Assembly (NCBI GenBank): GCA_030429735.1
Contig: JAUIET010000004.1
Location: forward strand, 372,001 to 436,000
DNA: 64,000 nucleotides
From: Gammaproteobacteria bacterium
GTDB lineage: Bacteria > Pseudomonadota > Gammaproteobacteria > Pseudomonadales > JAUIET01
Reading direction: 5' to 3'
How positions within the stretch are numbered: the first letter of the stretch is position 1; every line of letters starts with the position of its first letter. Shown in pieces: positions 38,439-48,295 of the stretch. Under the pieces are notes generated by a model. The model worked only from the letters and a program-made list of their open reading frames with translations, ran no database searches and was not told where the DNA came from. A program made the translations under genes and the position numbers.

Positions 38439-38711
38439 TTAGTTCAGCGCGTCTTTGAGTGCCTTACCCGCTTTGAAAGAAGGTACTTTAGCCGCTGGAA
38501 TTTCCATTGCTTCACCAGTCTGCGGGTTGCGACCCGTTCTGGCTGCTCTGTCTTTGGCCTGAAAAGTTCCAAAACCTACCAATGCTACCGAGTCACCCTT
38601 TTGCAGCGCCCCAGTGATAGCGTCTAGTGTGGCTTCTAAAGTGCGAGCCGCACTTGCCTTGGAAAGATCCGCTGATTCGGCAATTGCATCAATTAGTTCA
38701 GTTTTGTTCAC
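38439..38711 (-). CDS. hupB: DNA-binding protein HU-beta
   Basis: Nucleoid-associated protein that bends and compacts DNA. From a GTG at 38711 the product is 90 residues, the exact family length, starting [18 protein letters not shown] and including [20 protein letters not shown] (arm region) and ETGEAM-like [12 protein letters not shown]. The longer frame from 38732 adds seven unconserved residues and is rejected: AAGGGG stands six bases before the GTG. Placed between lon and ppiD as in E. coli. Confidence 0.96.
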   Translation of the reverse strand: MNKTELIDAIAESADLSKASAARTLEATLDAITGALQKGDSVALVGFGTFQAKDRAARTGRNPQTGEAMEIPAAKVPSFKAGKALKDALN

Positions 38712-38809
38712 GAAGTACCCCTTATGGTCCAATTAAATTAGTATCGACCCAAAAAATCGACGCGCGAGTGTATACAGGGCATCGAACTCGGGTCAAGCTC
38801 AGTGTGTGT

Positions 38810-41227
38810 TCAGTGCGCTTTAGGCCTGATTTTTCCGCGTCTTTCGCCTTCAACTGACGTTTTCTTCTCAGTCGCCGGATAAAAATCTTCATCTGACAGC
38901 GGTTCAGGCATGTGCTCCAGTGCAAGTTCCAACACTTGATCAATCCATTTTACCGGTTGAATTTCAAGATCTTGCTTGATGTTATCCGGTATTTCTTTCA
39001 AATCACGTTCGTTCTCTTCAGGAATGACAACGCAACGAATCCCGCCCCGATGCGCGGCCAACAGCTTTTCCTTCAAACCACCAATCTTCAATACCTGACC
39101 GCGCAGAGTAATCTCGCCGGTCATCGCAATGTCTGAACGCACAGGAATGTTAGTCAGCGCCGATACCAACGCGGTACACATTCCAATACCAGCACTCGGA
39201 CCATCTTTTGGTGTGGCGCCTTCCGGTACGTGAACATGAATGTCGAATTTTTCATGGAAGTCCGATTTAATACCTAACACCTGCGCTCTGCTACGAACAA
39301 CAGTCATGGCCGCCTGTATGGACTCCAGCATGACATCGCCAAGCGAGCCAGTTTTCACCTGCACCCCTTTGCCGCTGACGCAGGCAGCCTCAATAGTAAG
39401 TAGCTCGCCACCTACTTGCGTCCAGGCGAGCCCGGTCACCTGGCCAACCTTATTCAGTTTTTCGGCCACGCCGTAGCTGAATTTGTGCACGCCACAGTAG
39501 TCTTCGAGTGTGTCTTTATTAACATGCACTGGCGTCTTGCTCTTGCCTAACGTCAGCTCTTTGACCACCTTGCGACATACTTTGGCTATTTCACGCTCTA
39601 GCCCTCGTACACCGGCTTCTCGAGTGTAGTAGCGAATCAAGTCGATAACTGCGGATTCCTCGATATCGATTTCATCGCTCTTTAAGCCATTCTGACGAAC
39701 TTGCTTTGGCTCAAGATAGCGATGCGCAATATTCAGTTTTTCGTCTTCGGTATAACCCGGCAAGCGAATCACTTCCATGCGATCCAGCAAGGGTGCGGGA
39801 ATATTCATTGAGTTAGACGTGCATATGAACATAACGTCTGACAGGTCGTAATCAACTTCAAGGTAATGATCGTTAAAACTATGATTTTGCTCAGGGTCAA
39901 GCACCTCAAGCAACGCAGAAGCCGGATCACCGCGATGATCCATACCCATCTTGTCGATTTCATCCAGCAAAAACAGAGGGTTTCTGACCCCCGCTTTGGA
40001 CATCTTCTGCAGCACTTTGCCAGGCAGTGAACCAATGTAGGTGCGACGATGGCCACGAATTTCAGCCTCATCTCGTACGCCGCCCAGTGCCATACGAACA
40101 AATTTTCTATTGGTCGCCCGTGCGATTGACTCGCCGAGAGAGGTTTTACCTACGCCCGGAGGGCCCACCAGACACAACACTGGACCTTTTAATTTCTTGA
40201 CCCGTTTCTGAACGGCGAGATACTCGAGAATGCGATCTTTAACTTCTTCCAAGCCATAATGATCTTCATCAAGGATTTTTTCCGCACGCGTCAGGTCAAG
40301 CTGCACTCTGCTGCGCTTTTTCCACGGGATATTGACCATCCAGTCGATGTAGCTTCTGACCACAGAGGCTTCCGCAGACATGGGTGACATCATCTTTAAT
40401 TTGGCGAGTTCCGCGTCGGTTTTCTCCCGGGCTTCTTTCGACATGCCTGATTCTTCGACACGTTTCTGTAATGCGTCTACTTCATTGGGCACGTCATCCA
40501 TGTCCCCTATTTCTTTTTGAATGGCTTTCATCTGCTCATTCAAATAGTACTCGCGCTGGCTTTTCTCCATCTGTTTCTTGACCCGTCCTCGCACTCGTTT
40601 TTCAACGTGTATCAAGTCCAGCTCAGATTCCATTAATGCCAGTAATTGCTCGATCCGCAATTCAATATTGGCGACCTCGAGCAATTCCTGCTTTTGGTCT
40701 ACGGTGAGCGCCATATGGGAGGCCACCGTGTCAGACAGTCGACCCGGGTCGTCGATGCCCGTTAAAGAAGACAGCACTTCCTTTGGTACTTTCTTGGTCA
40801 GTTTTACGTACTGCTCGAAGTCTTTCTGCAAAGTAGTGACATAAGCGTCGGCCTCGGCCTTCTCAACCTTGCCCTCATCCAACTCAATTGCATGAGCCTG
40901 AAAATACACACCATCGCTGTCAATACTCTGAATAGCGCAGCGGCTAATGCCTTCGACCAGCACTTTTACCGTACCATCCGGCAGCTTCAGTAACTGCAAA
41001 ATATTAGCAACAGTGCCGATTTCGTAGAGGTCCTCGACAACCGGGTCATCCAGCCCTGCATCGCGCTGCGCCACCAGCAGAATATGCTTGTCGTTGGCCA
41101 TAGCCGCTTCCAGCGCTTCAATGGATTTTTCGCGACCGACAAACAGCGGTATAACCATGTGCGGGTACACCACAACATCACGAAGAGGCAGCAAAGGAAG
41201 ATCAATAACTGTTTCTGAATCAGACAT
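38810..41227 (-). CDS. lon: ATP-dependent protease Lon
   Basis: Cytosolic AAA+ serine protease that removes damaged and regulatory proteins. 805 residues from the ATG at 41227 ([20 protein letters not shown]). Visible: the N-terminal substrate domain, Walker [14 protein letters not shown] (about residue 350), Walker [11 protein letters not shown], and the C-terminal protease with the catalytic Ser in [10 protein letters not shown] and Lys in [14 protein letters not shown] frame extension to 41263 is unconserved. No certain heat-shock promoter was found in the clpX-lon gap (41228-41372). Confidence 0.97.
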   Translation of the reverse strand: MSDSETVIDLPLLPLRDVVVYPHMVIPLFVGREKSIEALEAAMANDKHILLVAQRDAGLDDPVVEDLYEIGTVANILQLLKLPDGTVKVLVEGISRCAIQSIDSDGVYFQAHAIELDEGKVEKAEADAYVTTLQKDFEQYVKLTKKVPKEVLSSLTGIDDPGRLSDTVASHMALTVDQKQELLEVANIELRIEQLLALMESELDLIHVEKRVRGRVKKQMEKSQREYYLNEQMKAIQKEIGDMDDVPNEVDALQKRVEESGMSKEAREKTDAELAKLKMMSPMSAEASVVRSYIDWMVNIPWKKRSRVQLDLTRAEKILDEDHYGLEEVKDRILEYLAVQKRVKKLKGPVLCLVGPPGVGKTSLGESIARATNRKFVRMALGGVRDEAEIRGHRRTYIGSLPGKVLQKMSKAGVRNPLFLLDEIDKMGMDHRGDPASALLEVLDPEQNHSFNDHYLEVDYDLSDVMFICTSNSMNIPAPLLDRMEVIRLPGYTEDEKLNIAHRYLEPKQVRQNGLKSDEIDIEESAVIDLIRYYTREAGVRGLEREIAKVCRKVVKELTLGKSKTPVHVNKDTLEDYCGVHKFSYGVAEKLNKVGQVTGLAWTQVGGELLTIEAACVSGKGVQVKTGSLGDVMLESIQAAMTVVRSRAQVLGIKSDFHEKFDIHVHVPEGATPKDGPSAGIGMCTALVSALTNIPVRSDIAMTGEITLRGQVLKIGGLKEKLLAAHRGGIRCVVIPEENERDLKEIPDNIKQDLEIQPVKWIDQVLELALEHMPEPLSDEDFYPATEKKTSVEGERRGKIRPKAH

Positions 41228-41372
41228 ATACAATGCACATGGACGAACGGTCGAAGCGGCCAATATACAGGATGCGCAGCGGCATTGCTTGTGAAAATGG
41301 CGCTAATAATTCCGGCTTACCGCCGATTTTAGCTGTTGCTGCGGGGCCTTGCAGGTGTTCCCGCCCGGGAAA

Positions 41373-42701
41373 CTATTCCTTGGGTCCGGCCTTGCCGTTT
41401 TGTGCCGTTTTGGGTGCCGGAGCCGCCTCTTCCTCTGTCTTGCTCGGCTCTGTCTCATACACCAGCAATGGCTCAGAATCACCGGTGATTACCGAGGCAT
41501 CTATTACAACCTTGCTGACATTGTCTTGCGAAGGAATGTTGTACATTGTGTCGAGCAACACCGATTCGAGGATAGAGCGCAAGCCTCTGGCCCCGGTCTT
41601 GCGCTGCATGGCCTTCTCGGCAATGGCGCGAAGCCCGTCTTCGCGAAAATCGACTTCCACATTTTCCATTTCGAACAGCTTTCCATACTGCTTGGTCAGG
41701 GAATTGCGTGGTTCGGTAAGAATCCGTACCAGAGCTTGTGCATCCAGCTCTTCCAACGTGGCAATGACGGGCAGACGACCGACAAATTCCGGGATCAATC
41801 CGTAGCGAACCAAATCTTCGGGTTCCAGATCTTTCAATACCGTACCAAAGCTCTTGGCATCTTTTCGCTTCACTTCGGCGCTAAAGCCGATACCGCTCTT
41901 CTCGGAACGATCACGAATCACTTTGTCCAAGCCAGCAAACGCACCGCCGCAGATAAACAGGATATTCGACGTATCCACCTGCAGGAATTCTTGCTGCGGG
42001 TGCTTGCGGCCGCCTTGCGGTGGCACTGATGCAACAGTGCCCTCAATGAGTTTCAACAAGGCTTGTTGTACACCTTCCCCGGATACATCGCGGGTTATTG
42101 AAGGGTTGTCGGATTTGCGGGAAATCTTGTCAATTTCATCAATGTACACAATGCCCATCTGAGCCTTGTCTACGTCATAGTCGCATTTTTGCAGCAATTT
42201 CTGGATGATGTTTTCAACATCTTCACCCACGTAGCCTGCTTCAGTCAGGGTTGTTGCATCAGCAATAGTGAAAGGTACATCCAATAACCTGGCCAGGGTT
42301 TCAGCCAACAGCGTTTTTCCGCTGCCGGTCGGCCCAACCAGCAGGATATTACTTTTGCCTAACTCAACATCATCCTTCTTGGCATCACCGTGCTTGAGCC
42401 GTTTGTAATGGTTGTATACCGCGACAGCCAGCACTTTCTTGGCGCGGCTCTGGCCAATAACATATTCATCCAGAATGACGTTAATCTCGGTTGGCGTCGG
42501 CAGTTTGTCCTGCTGGGCGTCACCGCTGCCTTCCTGCACTTCTTCGCGAATAATGTCATTGCAAAGATCCACGCACTCGTCACAGATAAAGACCGACGGC
42601 CCGGCGATCAGCTTTCGCACTTCATGTTGGCTTTTACCGCAGAAGGAGCAATAAAGCAGTTTGCCCGAATCGTCGTTGTTGCCTGTATTGTCTTCTGCCA
42701 T
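41373..42701 (-). CDS. clpX: ATP-dependent unfoldase ClpX
   Basis: Hexameric AAA+ unfoldase that feeds substrates into ClpP. The 442 residues start with a four-Cys zinc domain ([13 protein letters not shown] and [10 protein letters not shown]), followed by Walker [17 protein letters not shown], Walker [13 protein letters not shown], the pore loop GYVGEDVEN and the ClpP-binding IGF-type loop, seen as SGIGFSAEV. The C-terminus has an extra Ala/Pro/Lys-rich tail of about 20 residues. Same direction as clpP, 156 bases downstream. Confidence 0.97.
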   Translation of the reverse strand: MAEDNTGNNDDSGKLLYCSFCGKSQHEVRKLIAGPSVFICDECVDLCNDIIREEVQEGSGDAQQDKLPTPTEINVILDEYVIGQSRAKKVLAVAVYNHYKRLKHGDAKKDDVELGKSNILLVGPTGSGKTLLAETLARLLDVPFTIADATTLTEAGYVGEDVENIIQKLLQKCDYDVDKAQMGIVYIDEIDKISRKSDNPSITRDVSGEGVQQALLKLIEGTVASVPPQGGRKHPQQEFLQVDTSNILFICGGAFAGLDKVIRDRSEKSGIGFSAEVKRKDAKSFGTVLKDLEPEDLVRYGLIPEFVGRLPVIATLEELDAQALVRILTEPRNSLTKQYGKLFEMENVEVDFREDGLRAIAEKAMQRKTGARGLRSILESVLLDTMYNIPSQDNVSKVVIDASVITGDSEPLLVYETEPSKTEEEAAPAPKTAQNGKAGPKE

Positions 42702-42857
42702 TTACTCAAATACCTGTTGGTTTTTAGGCTCCGGGCGGGTGCCGACCGCCAGCCACGCGAAAACTTTGCCCGAAGTGGTAAAGATGCGACGTTTTCGGTC
42801 GCTTTTCAAGCCCCTAATAGACAAAGCGCTCGGTTTTTTACCCCGCCGGTCGACTTA

Positions 42858-43493
42858 TCAACCCTCTCCCACGGACTCGCGCTTCTGAAGCACAGAATCG
42901 ACTAATCCGTACTCAGCTGATTCCGCTGCATTCATAAAGTTGTCACGTTCAGTATCACGCTCGATGGTTTCAATATCTTGGCCCGTATGTTCGGCCATAA
43001 TTTCATTCAAACGGCGTCTAAGTACCAGAATTTCCCTGGCATGAATGTCAATATCGGTCGCCTGTCCTTGAACGCCGCTGCTGGGCTGATGAATCATGAC
43101 GCGAGAATTCGGCAAGCAATACCGTTTACCCTTGGCACCGCCGCTGAGCAAGAATGCCCCCATGCTGGCAGCCAAACCCATGCAAGTGGTACTCACTTCA
43201 CTACGAATAAACTGCATGGTGTCGTAAATCGCCAAACCGGCGGAGACCGAGCCGCCTGGCGAATTAATGTACATATTTATATCTTTGTCCGGGTTTTCTG
43301 ATTCGAGAAACAACAACTGAGCAACTATAAGGTTGGCCATATTGTCTTCGATCGGCCCAACCACGAAGATCAGCCGCTCTTTCAGCAGCCGGGAATAGAT
43401 ATCGTAAGAGCGTTCACCTCGGGCCGACTGCTCGACGACCATTGGTACAAGGCCCAGATTATTCACTTGATGATCGGTTATATGTCTAGTCAT
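42858..43493 (-). CDS. clpP: ATP-dependent Clp protease proteolytic subunit
   Basis: The tetradecameric serine protease that works with ClpX and ClpA. 211 residues; the catalytic triad is visible as Ser in [16 protein letters not shown], His in [10 protein letters not shown] and Asp in [13 protein letters not shown]. The N-terminal region [21 protein letters not shown] shows where the propeptide is cleaved. It lies between tig and clpX in conserved order. Confidence 0.98.
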   Translation of the reverse strand: MTRHITDHQVNNLGLVPMVVEQSARGERSYDIYSRLLKERLIFVVGPIEDNMANLIVAQLLFLESENPDKDINMYINSPGGSVSAGLAIYDTMQFIRSEVSTTCMGLAASMGAFLLSGGAKGKRYCLPNSRVMIHQPSSGVQGQATDIDIHAREILVLRRRLNEIMAEHTGQDIETIERDTERDNFMNAAESAEYGLVDSVLQKRESVGEG

Positions 43494-43634
43494 CGACGGC
43501 TCGCTGGCAATAAATGGAAAGAATCGCGTGTTATTGACTGCAATTGTGCTTTGTCGTCACGCACCTTAAGTGTAGTACTTTCCAGCTTTGCCTGGCCCCG
43601 TTGGTCAGCCGAAAGCGGTCAAATTGCCAATCAA

Positions 43635-44939
43635 TTAACCTTCTGGCTGAACGGCTTCCTTGTAACTCATCGGCTTGTCAATCAGGTTCATGTCAGCCAA
43701 TAGCTGATCCACAACTTGCTGCTCCAGTGTCGCCCCTTCCACGGAAGCCAACTGTTGCTCGTTCTGGTAATACCACTCGACCACCTCTTCCGGGTTTTCG
43801 TACGATGACGCCATGTCCTCCAGCGTAGAGCGTACTTTATCCGGGTCCGGCTTCAGGTCTTGCTGGCGAATAATCTCACCCATAATCAGGCCAAGTTTGA
43901 CCCGCCGTTCCGCTTGCTCACTGAACAGCTCATCCGGCAGCATGGAGGCGTCGAACTGGCCCACGTCACCACCAAATTGTTGTACGGATTGCTGACGCAA
44001 TGCATTGATCTCGTTCTTGATCAATACCTGTGGAATCTGAATATCGTGACTCTCGATCAGCGCCTCCATGACCTGATTCTTGATCTTTGCCTGAATACCG
44101 TTTTTCAGTTCGCGTTCCATATTGTCCCGCAACTCATTGCGAAAGCCCTCTTCTCCTCCTTCCTTCACACCAAGTTTTTCAAAAAACTCCTCGTTCAGCT
44201 CGGCCAGTTCCATTCGGCTTACTTTATTGACAGTCACTTTGAACTCTACTGCCGCACCTTGCAGATCTTCGCTGTGGTAATCATCGGGGAAGCTCAAGTT
44301 GAGGGTGCGTTCGTCGCCTGCTCTAGCACCTAATAAGCCACTTTCAAATCCTTCGATCATTCGGCCGGACCCCAAAATAAGGTCGCTGCCTTCCGCACTG
44401 CCGCCGTCGAATGTCTCGCCGTCACGTGTACCCACGTAATCGATGTTAACTCGGTCACCGTCTATCGCAGCATCGTCAACATCCGGCCAGGTACCTTGTT
44501 GCTTACGCAGCGTTTCGACCATCTCGTCAACGTCAGCGTCGGTCACTTCGGCTTTTATTGCCTCAATGTCCTTGCCTTTGAGATCCGCAATTTCAAACTC
44601 CGGAAACACTTCAAAGGTAGCAATGTACTGAAAATCACGTCCTTCCTGCAGGTTCTTTGGCTCAATGCTGGGGGCACCCGCCGGGCGCAGGTTTTCCTGC
44701 TCAACCGCTTCGTAAAAGGTCTGGCTCATTACCTCACCGGCAACTTCCTGACGTACGCCAGCACCGTAGCGCTGCTTAACGACCCGCATTGGCACCTTAC
44801 CGGGCCGGAAACCATCAATACGAACATTCGGTAGCGCTTTTTGTAACCGTGCCGTCACTTCTTTCTCGATTCGTTCCGCTGGAACGCCCACAGTCAGGCG
44901 CCGCTCCAGGCCTCCGGTTGTCTCAATGGATACCTGCAT
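43635..44939 (-). CDS. tig: Trigger factor
   Basis: Ribosome-associated chaperone and peptidyl-prolyl isomerase that meets nascent chains. 434 residues: the N-terminal ribosome-binding domain has the signature IDGFRPGKVPMRVVKQRYG (FRxGKxP), the FKBP-type domain spans about 160-245 (DGDRVNIDYVGTRDGETFDG to FKVTVNKVSRMEL), and the C-terminal part is a long helical cradle. It leads the tig-clpP-clpX-lon set and lies downstream of tRNA-Leu. Confidence 0.97.
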   Translation of the reverse strand: MQVSIETTGGLERRLTVGVPAERIEKEVTARLQKALPNVRIDGFRPGKVPMRVVKQRYGAGVRQEVAGEVMSQTFYEAVEQENLRPAGAPSIEPKNLQEGRDFQYIATFEVFPEFEIADLKGKDIEAIKAEVTDADVDEMVETLRKQQGTWPDVDDAAIDGDRVNIDYVGTRDGETFDGGSAEGSDLILGSGRMIEGFESGLLGARAGDERTLNLSFPDDYHSEDLQGAAVEFKVTVNKVSRMELAELNEEFFEKLGVKEGGEEGFRNELRDNMERELKNGIQAKIKNQVMEALIESHDIQIPQVLIKNEINALRQQSVQQFGGDVGQFDASMLPDELFSEQAERRVKLGLIMGEIIRQQDLKPDPDKVRSTLEDMASSYENPEEVVEWYYQNEQQLASVEGATLEQQVVDQLLADMNLIDKPMSYKEAVQPEG

Positions 44940-45069
44940 GCCAATTCCTCTCTAAATCGTGTTGCTATCGCCTGCTCAGCAAATAGCTTCGGTAGGTACC
45001 TACCGCTGTATACTGTGGGACTGCATCGCCAAAATTCGCGGTTCAGGCAACACAGTAAGAATATAAAGG

Positions 45070-45155
<86 letters not shown>

Positions 45156-45277
45156 AAGTAACCTACACCAGGCCGCATGTGCAGCGAGGCCGTCGTAAAC
45201 CAAGGGTCACTCGATTTTAACCGGCGCGAATTGTGCCACAGTTGCCCGCCGTCAGCAACGCCGACGCTTGTTGTACG

Positions 45278-46606
45278 TTAGTTTGGCGCAGCAATCAACA
45301 CGATCGCCGTTTCGGCGGACTCATTCAGCACCTCTGTCGGCAATAATGAGGCTGGGATCAATGCCGCTTGTTCACTCACACAGCGACAATTGGCGAACGT
45401 CACCTCACCGACCAGCGTCATCAGCAACAGATAACGCGCGCTGCTCTCGCCTATACGGACACATTCAGCGGCCGGGATGGTGTATCGCCACACAGTGAAG
45501 CCCTCAAAATCGACAATTTTCTCCCTGCTGCCATTTCCGCATGCTTCTTTACCGAAAACTGCCGCCCGGTAGTCGCGCATGTCTGTGACCTGCATGGCCT
45601 CATCCGTATCCCAATGCGCCTGAGTCAATACCCGCTGCGCAAACGACACTATTTTCCGTTCATACACTGGGGTTTGGAATTCAACCGCGCGCACGCCGTG
45701 TTGCAAGCTGTGTGGCAGGTTTCTGGGAATAACCACAACATCGCCGACCCTGATCGGGTGCAGCTGAGTGAATGCTTCCATTGTCTCTCGCCGCTGCTGC
45801 TCTAAGCGCTGAAGTGAATCTGGCACCTGCTCGAGTGCGCGTTTAACACTGCCGATATCACAGGGGTCGGCAGCCTGCAGATCGTTGTCGAGCAACCAGT
45901 CATCAATCTCAAAACGAACCTGCCGATAGGCGTTAACCGATTCGGTGTAAGCGCGCTTAAACTCATTGTCGCTGGCATACTCTGCTCGCTTTTTCTCGTG
46001 AAACCCTATTCTGATCGCGCCCTCGCCATTCGGCCATGCAGCTTCGCTGATGGCTGAAATCACATACACTTCCTGCTTGATTTCGTGTAACTCGAAATAT
46101 AAATCACCAAGTACCGGTTCGTCATGAGGCGCGAGAATTTTCAACAAGACAGGTGCTTCGCCTGACGCCAGCCCGCTGCGTTCAGCGGGCATTGTTGCCA
46201 GCCACCAGGTCAGTGGGCAGCCGACGCTCTGAGTGACTACCTCACTAACCCCGCGCGCTTCAATACCGGTATACCACACCTCCTTTCCCCACGGTTTGGC
46301 GATGTCCACCGTTGACAGTTGGGCGGGCTGTCTGGAATCGATCACAGGTAAACCCTGCGAGCAGGCCACATCGAGCATACTGACCCGGCTGGACTGCAGC
46401 TCAGATGCTGCCTTGGTGATATCAATTTCTGACGGGCACACAATGACCTGAAAGTCACTATCCAGGCAGTGATAAATCGCCCACAGCGTCTGCTCCGAAT
46501 CTGCGACTGCACTGTTCGGCAACACAAGCGGAATTCTTCGCAGCTGGTACTCGGAACCACCCGAGGCGACAAATGCGCGCACATGCTCCCCAGGCAAGGA
46601 AGCCAT
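45278..46606 (-). CDS. Cupin-type, phosphomannose isomerase-like protein
   Basis: A 442-residue protein related to type I mannose-6-phosphate isomerases (ManA). Similar parts: STVDIAKPWGKEVWYTG, VLLKILAPHDEPVLGDLYFE, DVVVIPRNLPHSLQHGVRAV and EFQTPVYERKI, the latter two forming a cupin barrel. The canonical QxH zinc pair of ManA is not in its usual place; His/Glu in YFELHEIKQEVY and His in LPHSLQHG are the likely metal ligands. The substrate is therefore uncertain; it may be a sugar phosphate isomerase or a related sugar-binding cupin. Its ATG overlaps the stop of the GH84 gene by one base (TGATG), so both are coupled. Confidence 0.7.
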   Translation of the reverse strand: MASLPGEHVRAFVASGGSEYQLRRIPLVLPNSAVADSEQTLWAIYHCLDSDFQVIVCPSEIDITKAASELQSSRVSMLDVACSQGLPVIDSRQPAQLSTVDIAKPWGKEVWYTGIEARGVSEVVTQSVGCPLTWWLATMPAERSGLASGEAPVLLKILAPHDEPVLGDLYFELHEIKQEVYVISAISEAAWPNGEGAIRIGFHEKKRAEYASDNEFKRAYTESVNAYRQVRFEIDDWLLDNDLQAADPCDIGSVKRALEQVPDSLQRLEQQRRETMEAFTQLHPIRVGDVVVIPRNLPHSLQHGVRAVEFQTPVYERKIVSFAQRVLTQAHWDTDEAMQVTDMRDYRAAVFGKEACGNGSREKIVDFEGFTVWRYTIPAAECVRIGESSARYLLLMTLVGEVTFANCRCVSEQAALIPASLLPTEVLNESAETAIVLIAAPN

Positions 46607-47670
46607 CAGTGTTCCGTCTCCGTCAGGCAGGCTGGATCAAACACGTACCCACCGCGAAGCCAATCCAGCAACTCGTTTGCAGCAGGGTGTTTGTCGTGAC
46701 GATATCTATCTTCAAGATAGGTTTTCTGCGACTCAGACATATTGTTCAAACCAACCTTGGTGAGCAGATCAGTGTCTTCCAGTAATCGTTGTGCAAGCGA
46801 ATCCCCCAGTTCGCGACTCCAAATGGATTTCAGCTCGGCGGACGGCTGCGCACTGTACACGGCCGGTAACGTTGCCAGTGGTAATTTGGAAAGCGCGCAT
46901 TGATTCATTGGATTACTGTAGTGCGCGCTTAGAAACGCTGCCGCTGCGCTGTCGCGATCGCGAAAGGGTTCAAGATTCAGAAAGTTGCTGGCGCGCTCAC
47001 CATCGTTCACCGGGTAATTGTCCCAAAGCGCCAATGGTCGTTTGAGTAGATCGCAGATTGGCTCAAGATCCGCCCCTGTAATTGCCTTTGAACACACTTC
47101 ATTGCCCGTCCAGAACATATCTATTTCCGGATCCACATGAGCACCCAGTGATTCCCAATAGCCGGCCGGTCGAGCACCGAACACACGTTCCAACACCGGG
47201 TCGTACGAATAATAGCTCGGGCACACCAACAAACGCTCAACGTGCACGCGCTGGGCAATAAAATCCACAATTTCGCTTTGGCGGACAGCGAGATCCGCAT
47301 GCGCACAATGCATATCATCAAACAGAATTGCCAGCACGCTTGGCGCCAGCTCATTCAACTGGGCCAACTTTGAGGCCAGCGCTGTCCGCTGAGCTACCCC
47401 GAACTCATGCACTGCGCCCAATGGCGAAAGCCCTATTCCCCATCGTAGGTGCGCCTTGCTGGCCGCTGTGGCTATTCGGTGAAGGCGCGAGCTGTCCGCA
47501 TCACTGAATGGCTGTTGCCACTTCGCACGCAATACCCCATCACCTTTCGGTGCGTAAATATACTCATGGAAACCGCGGGCACCCAGCCACTCGATCATAT
47601 CGAGCCGGGCTTGTTGCGCCCAATCTCGCCCGTAGAAGCCTTCAATCAAACCGAATTGTGGTGATGTCAT
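46606..47670 (-). CDS. GH84-type beta-N-acetylglucosaminidase (O-GlcNAcase-like)
   Basis: A 354-residue glycosidase with the GH84 TIM-barrel landmarks: FGLIEGFYGRDWAQQARLDM at the N-terminus, EYIYAPKGDGVLRAKW, GIGLSPLG, and the catalytic Asp pair in VLAILFDDMHCAHADL. WTGNEVCSKAI and ALWDNYPVND follow as in O-GlcNAcases and bacterial NagJ-type enzymes. It has no signal peptide and no carbohydrate-binding or C-terminal domains, so it appears to be a minimal cytosolic enzyme, unlike the large secreted members. Couples to the ManA-like gene. Removal of N-acetylglucosamine from an internal glycan or glycoside is the inference; the natural substrate is unknown. Confidence 0.82.
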   Translation of the reverse strand: MTSPQFGLIEGFYGRDWAQQARLDMIEWLGARGFHEYIYAPKGDGVLRAKWQQPFSDADSSRLHRIATAASKAHLRWGIGLSPLGAVHEFGVAQRTALASKLAQLNELAPSVLAILFDDMHCAHADLAVRQSEIVDFIAQRVHVERLLVCPSYYSYDPVLERVFGARPAGYWESLGAHVDPEIDMFWTGNEVCSKAITGADLEPICDLLKRPLALWDNYPVNDGERASNFLNLEPFRDRDSAAAAFLSAHYSNPMNQCALSKLPLATLPAVYSAQPSAELKSIWSRELGDSLAQRLLEDTDLLTKVGLNNMSESQKTYLEDRYRHDKHPAANELLDWLRGGYVFDPACLTETEH

Positions 47671-47795
47671 GGTATTGCGTTGTTAAAAACCGCCTGCATG
47701 GTACACAAGGGCTGTTTCATGCAGCAAGGTAATTGCCAACGGTTCCACAGTTTCGCGCGTGACTGGATAAAATCCAATAGAAATTGCTTAATTAT

Positions 47796-47823
47796 TAGAC
47801 AATGTATAAATTTTGACCATACT
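47796..47823 (+). promoter_or_regulatory. Candidate promoter of an intergenic small RNA
   Basis: TAGACA (47796-47801) and CATACT (47818-47823) with a 16-base spacer, in an AT-rich patch that stands out from the surrounding sequence. Each box differs from consensus at one position. Confidence 0.35.
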
Positions 47824-47829
47824 TGGATT

Positions 47830-47953
47830 ATGCCATTGACTTGTCTGGCAACAAGGCACGGCTGCGGAAGTGAAGGCTTCCAGAGGACTAACCCTCGTAG
47901 TTTTACCCCATTGGTCTTGACCCGAAATCCCCCCAGGTTTCGGGTTCTTTTTT
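47830..47953 (+). ncRNA. Candidate small RNA with intrinsic terminator
   Basis: The gap 47671-48295 has no convincing protein gene. Its left part holds a possible promoter at 47796-47823 and a strong plus-strand terminator (CCCGAAA 47921-47927, TTTCGGG 47938-47944, then TTCTTTTTT to 47953), with no upstream plus-strand gene to terminate: both neighbours are on the minus strand. Between them are two more small hairpins (GGAAG...CTTCC and GAGG...CCTC). A transcript of about 124 bases is inferred. I do not recognise the family. Confidence 0.45.
47921..47953 (+). terminator. Rho-independent terminator in the GH84-pilZ gap
   Basis: Seven-base perfect stem CCCGAAA/TTTCGGG with a 10-base C-rich loop, followed by TTCTTTTTT. 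It faces the plus strand, on which no annotated gene lies nearby. Confidence 0.8.
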
Positions 47954-47972
47954 ATGTACAGGATGTACGGTA

Positions 47973-48267
47973 TGCCCCGAGAGGCAGGAGCCGACAGGGG
48001 CGTCGCACCCGCAGTCTCATCTGAAACCCAAACAGAATCAAGAACTTCCAGATACTACCAATTTGCCCCGAGAGGCAGGAGCCGACAGGGGCGTCGCACC
48101 CGCAGTCCCATCTGAATCCCAAACAGAAACAAGAACTTCCAGATACTACCAGTATGCCCCGAGAGGCAGGAGCCGACAGGGGCGTCGCACCAGCAGTCTC
48201 ATCTGAAACCCAAACAGAAACAAGAACTTCCAGATACTACCAGTATGCCCCGAGAGGCAGGAGCCGC
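47973..48267 (+). repeat. 91-bp tandem repeat, three full copies and a partial fourth
   Basis: Units start at 47973, 48064 and 48155, each exactly 91 bases long and differing at only a few positions; a fourth copy from 48246 matches for 21 bases and then diverges. The period is not a multiple of three and frames are not conserved, so the array is non-coding. Each unit contains a nested hairpin: in unit 1, GCCCC (47974-47978) pairs with GGGGC (47997-48001), and inside it GGC/GCC close an AGGA loop (47986-47989). The array lies between the convergent-facing ends of the candidate small RNA and the 3' end of pilZ. Confidence 0.93.
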
Positions 48268-48295
48268 ACTCACAACACCTTGGGCACTCAAACGC

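Noticed and set aside
47680-48024. 114-codon plus-strand frame over the small RNA region
   Set aside because: It crosses the intrinsic terminator and enters the repeat; the composition is not protein-like.
47973-48267. CRISPR array
   Set aside because: The unit is a continuous 91-base tandem duplication with no conserved-repeat/variable-spacer pattern and there are no cas genes.
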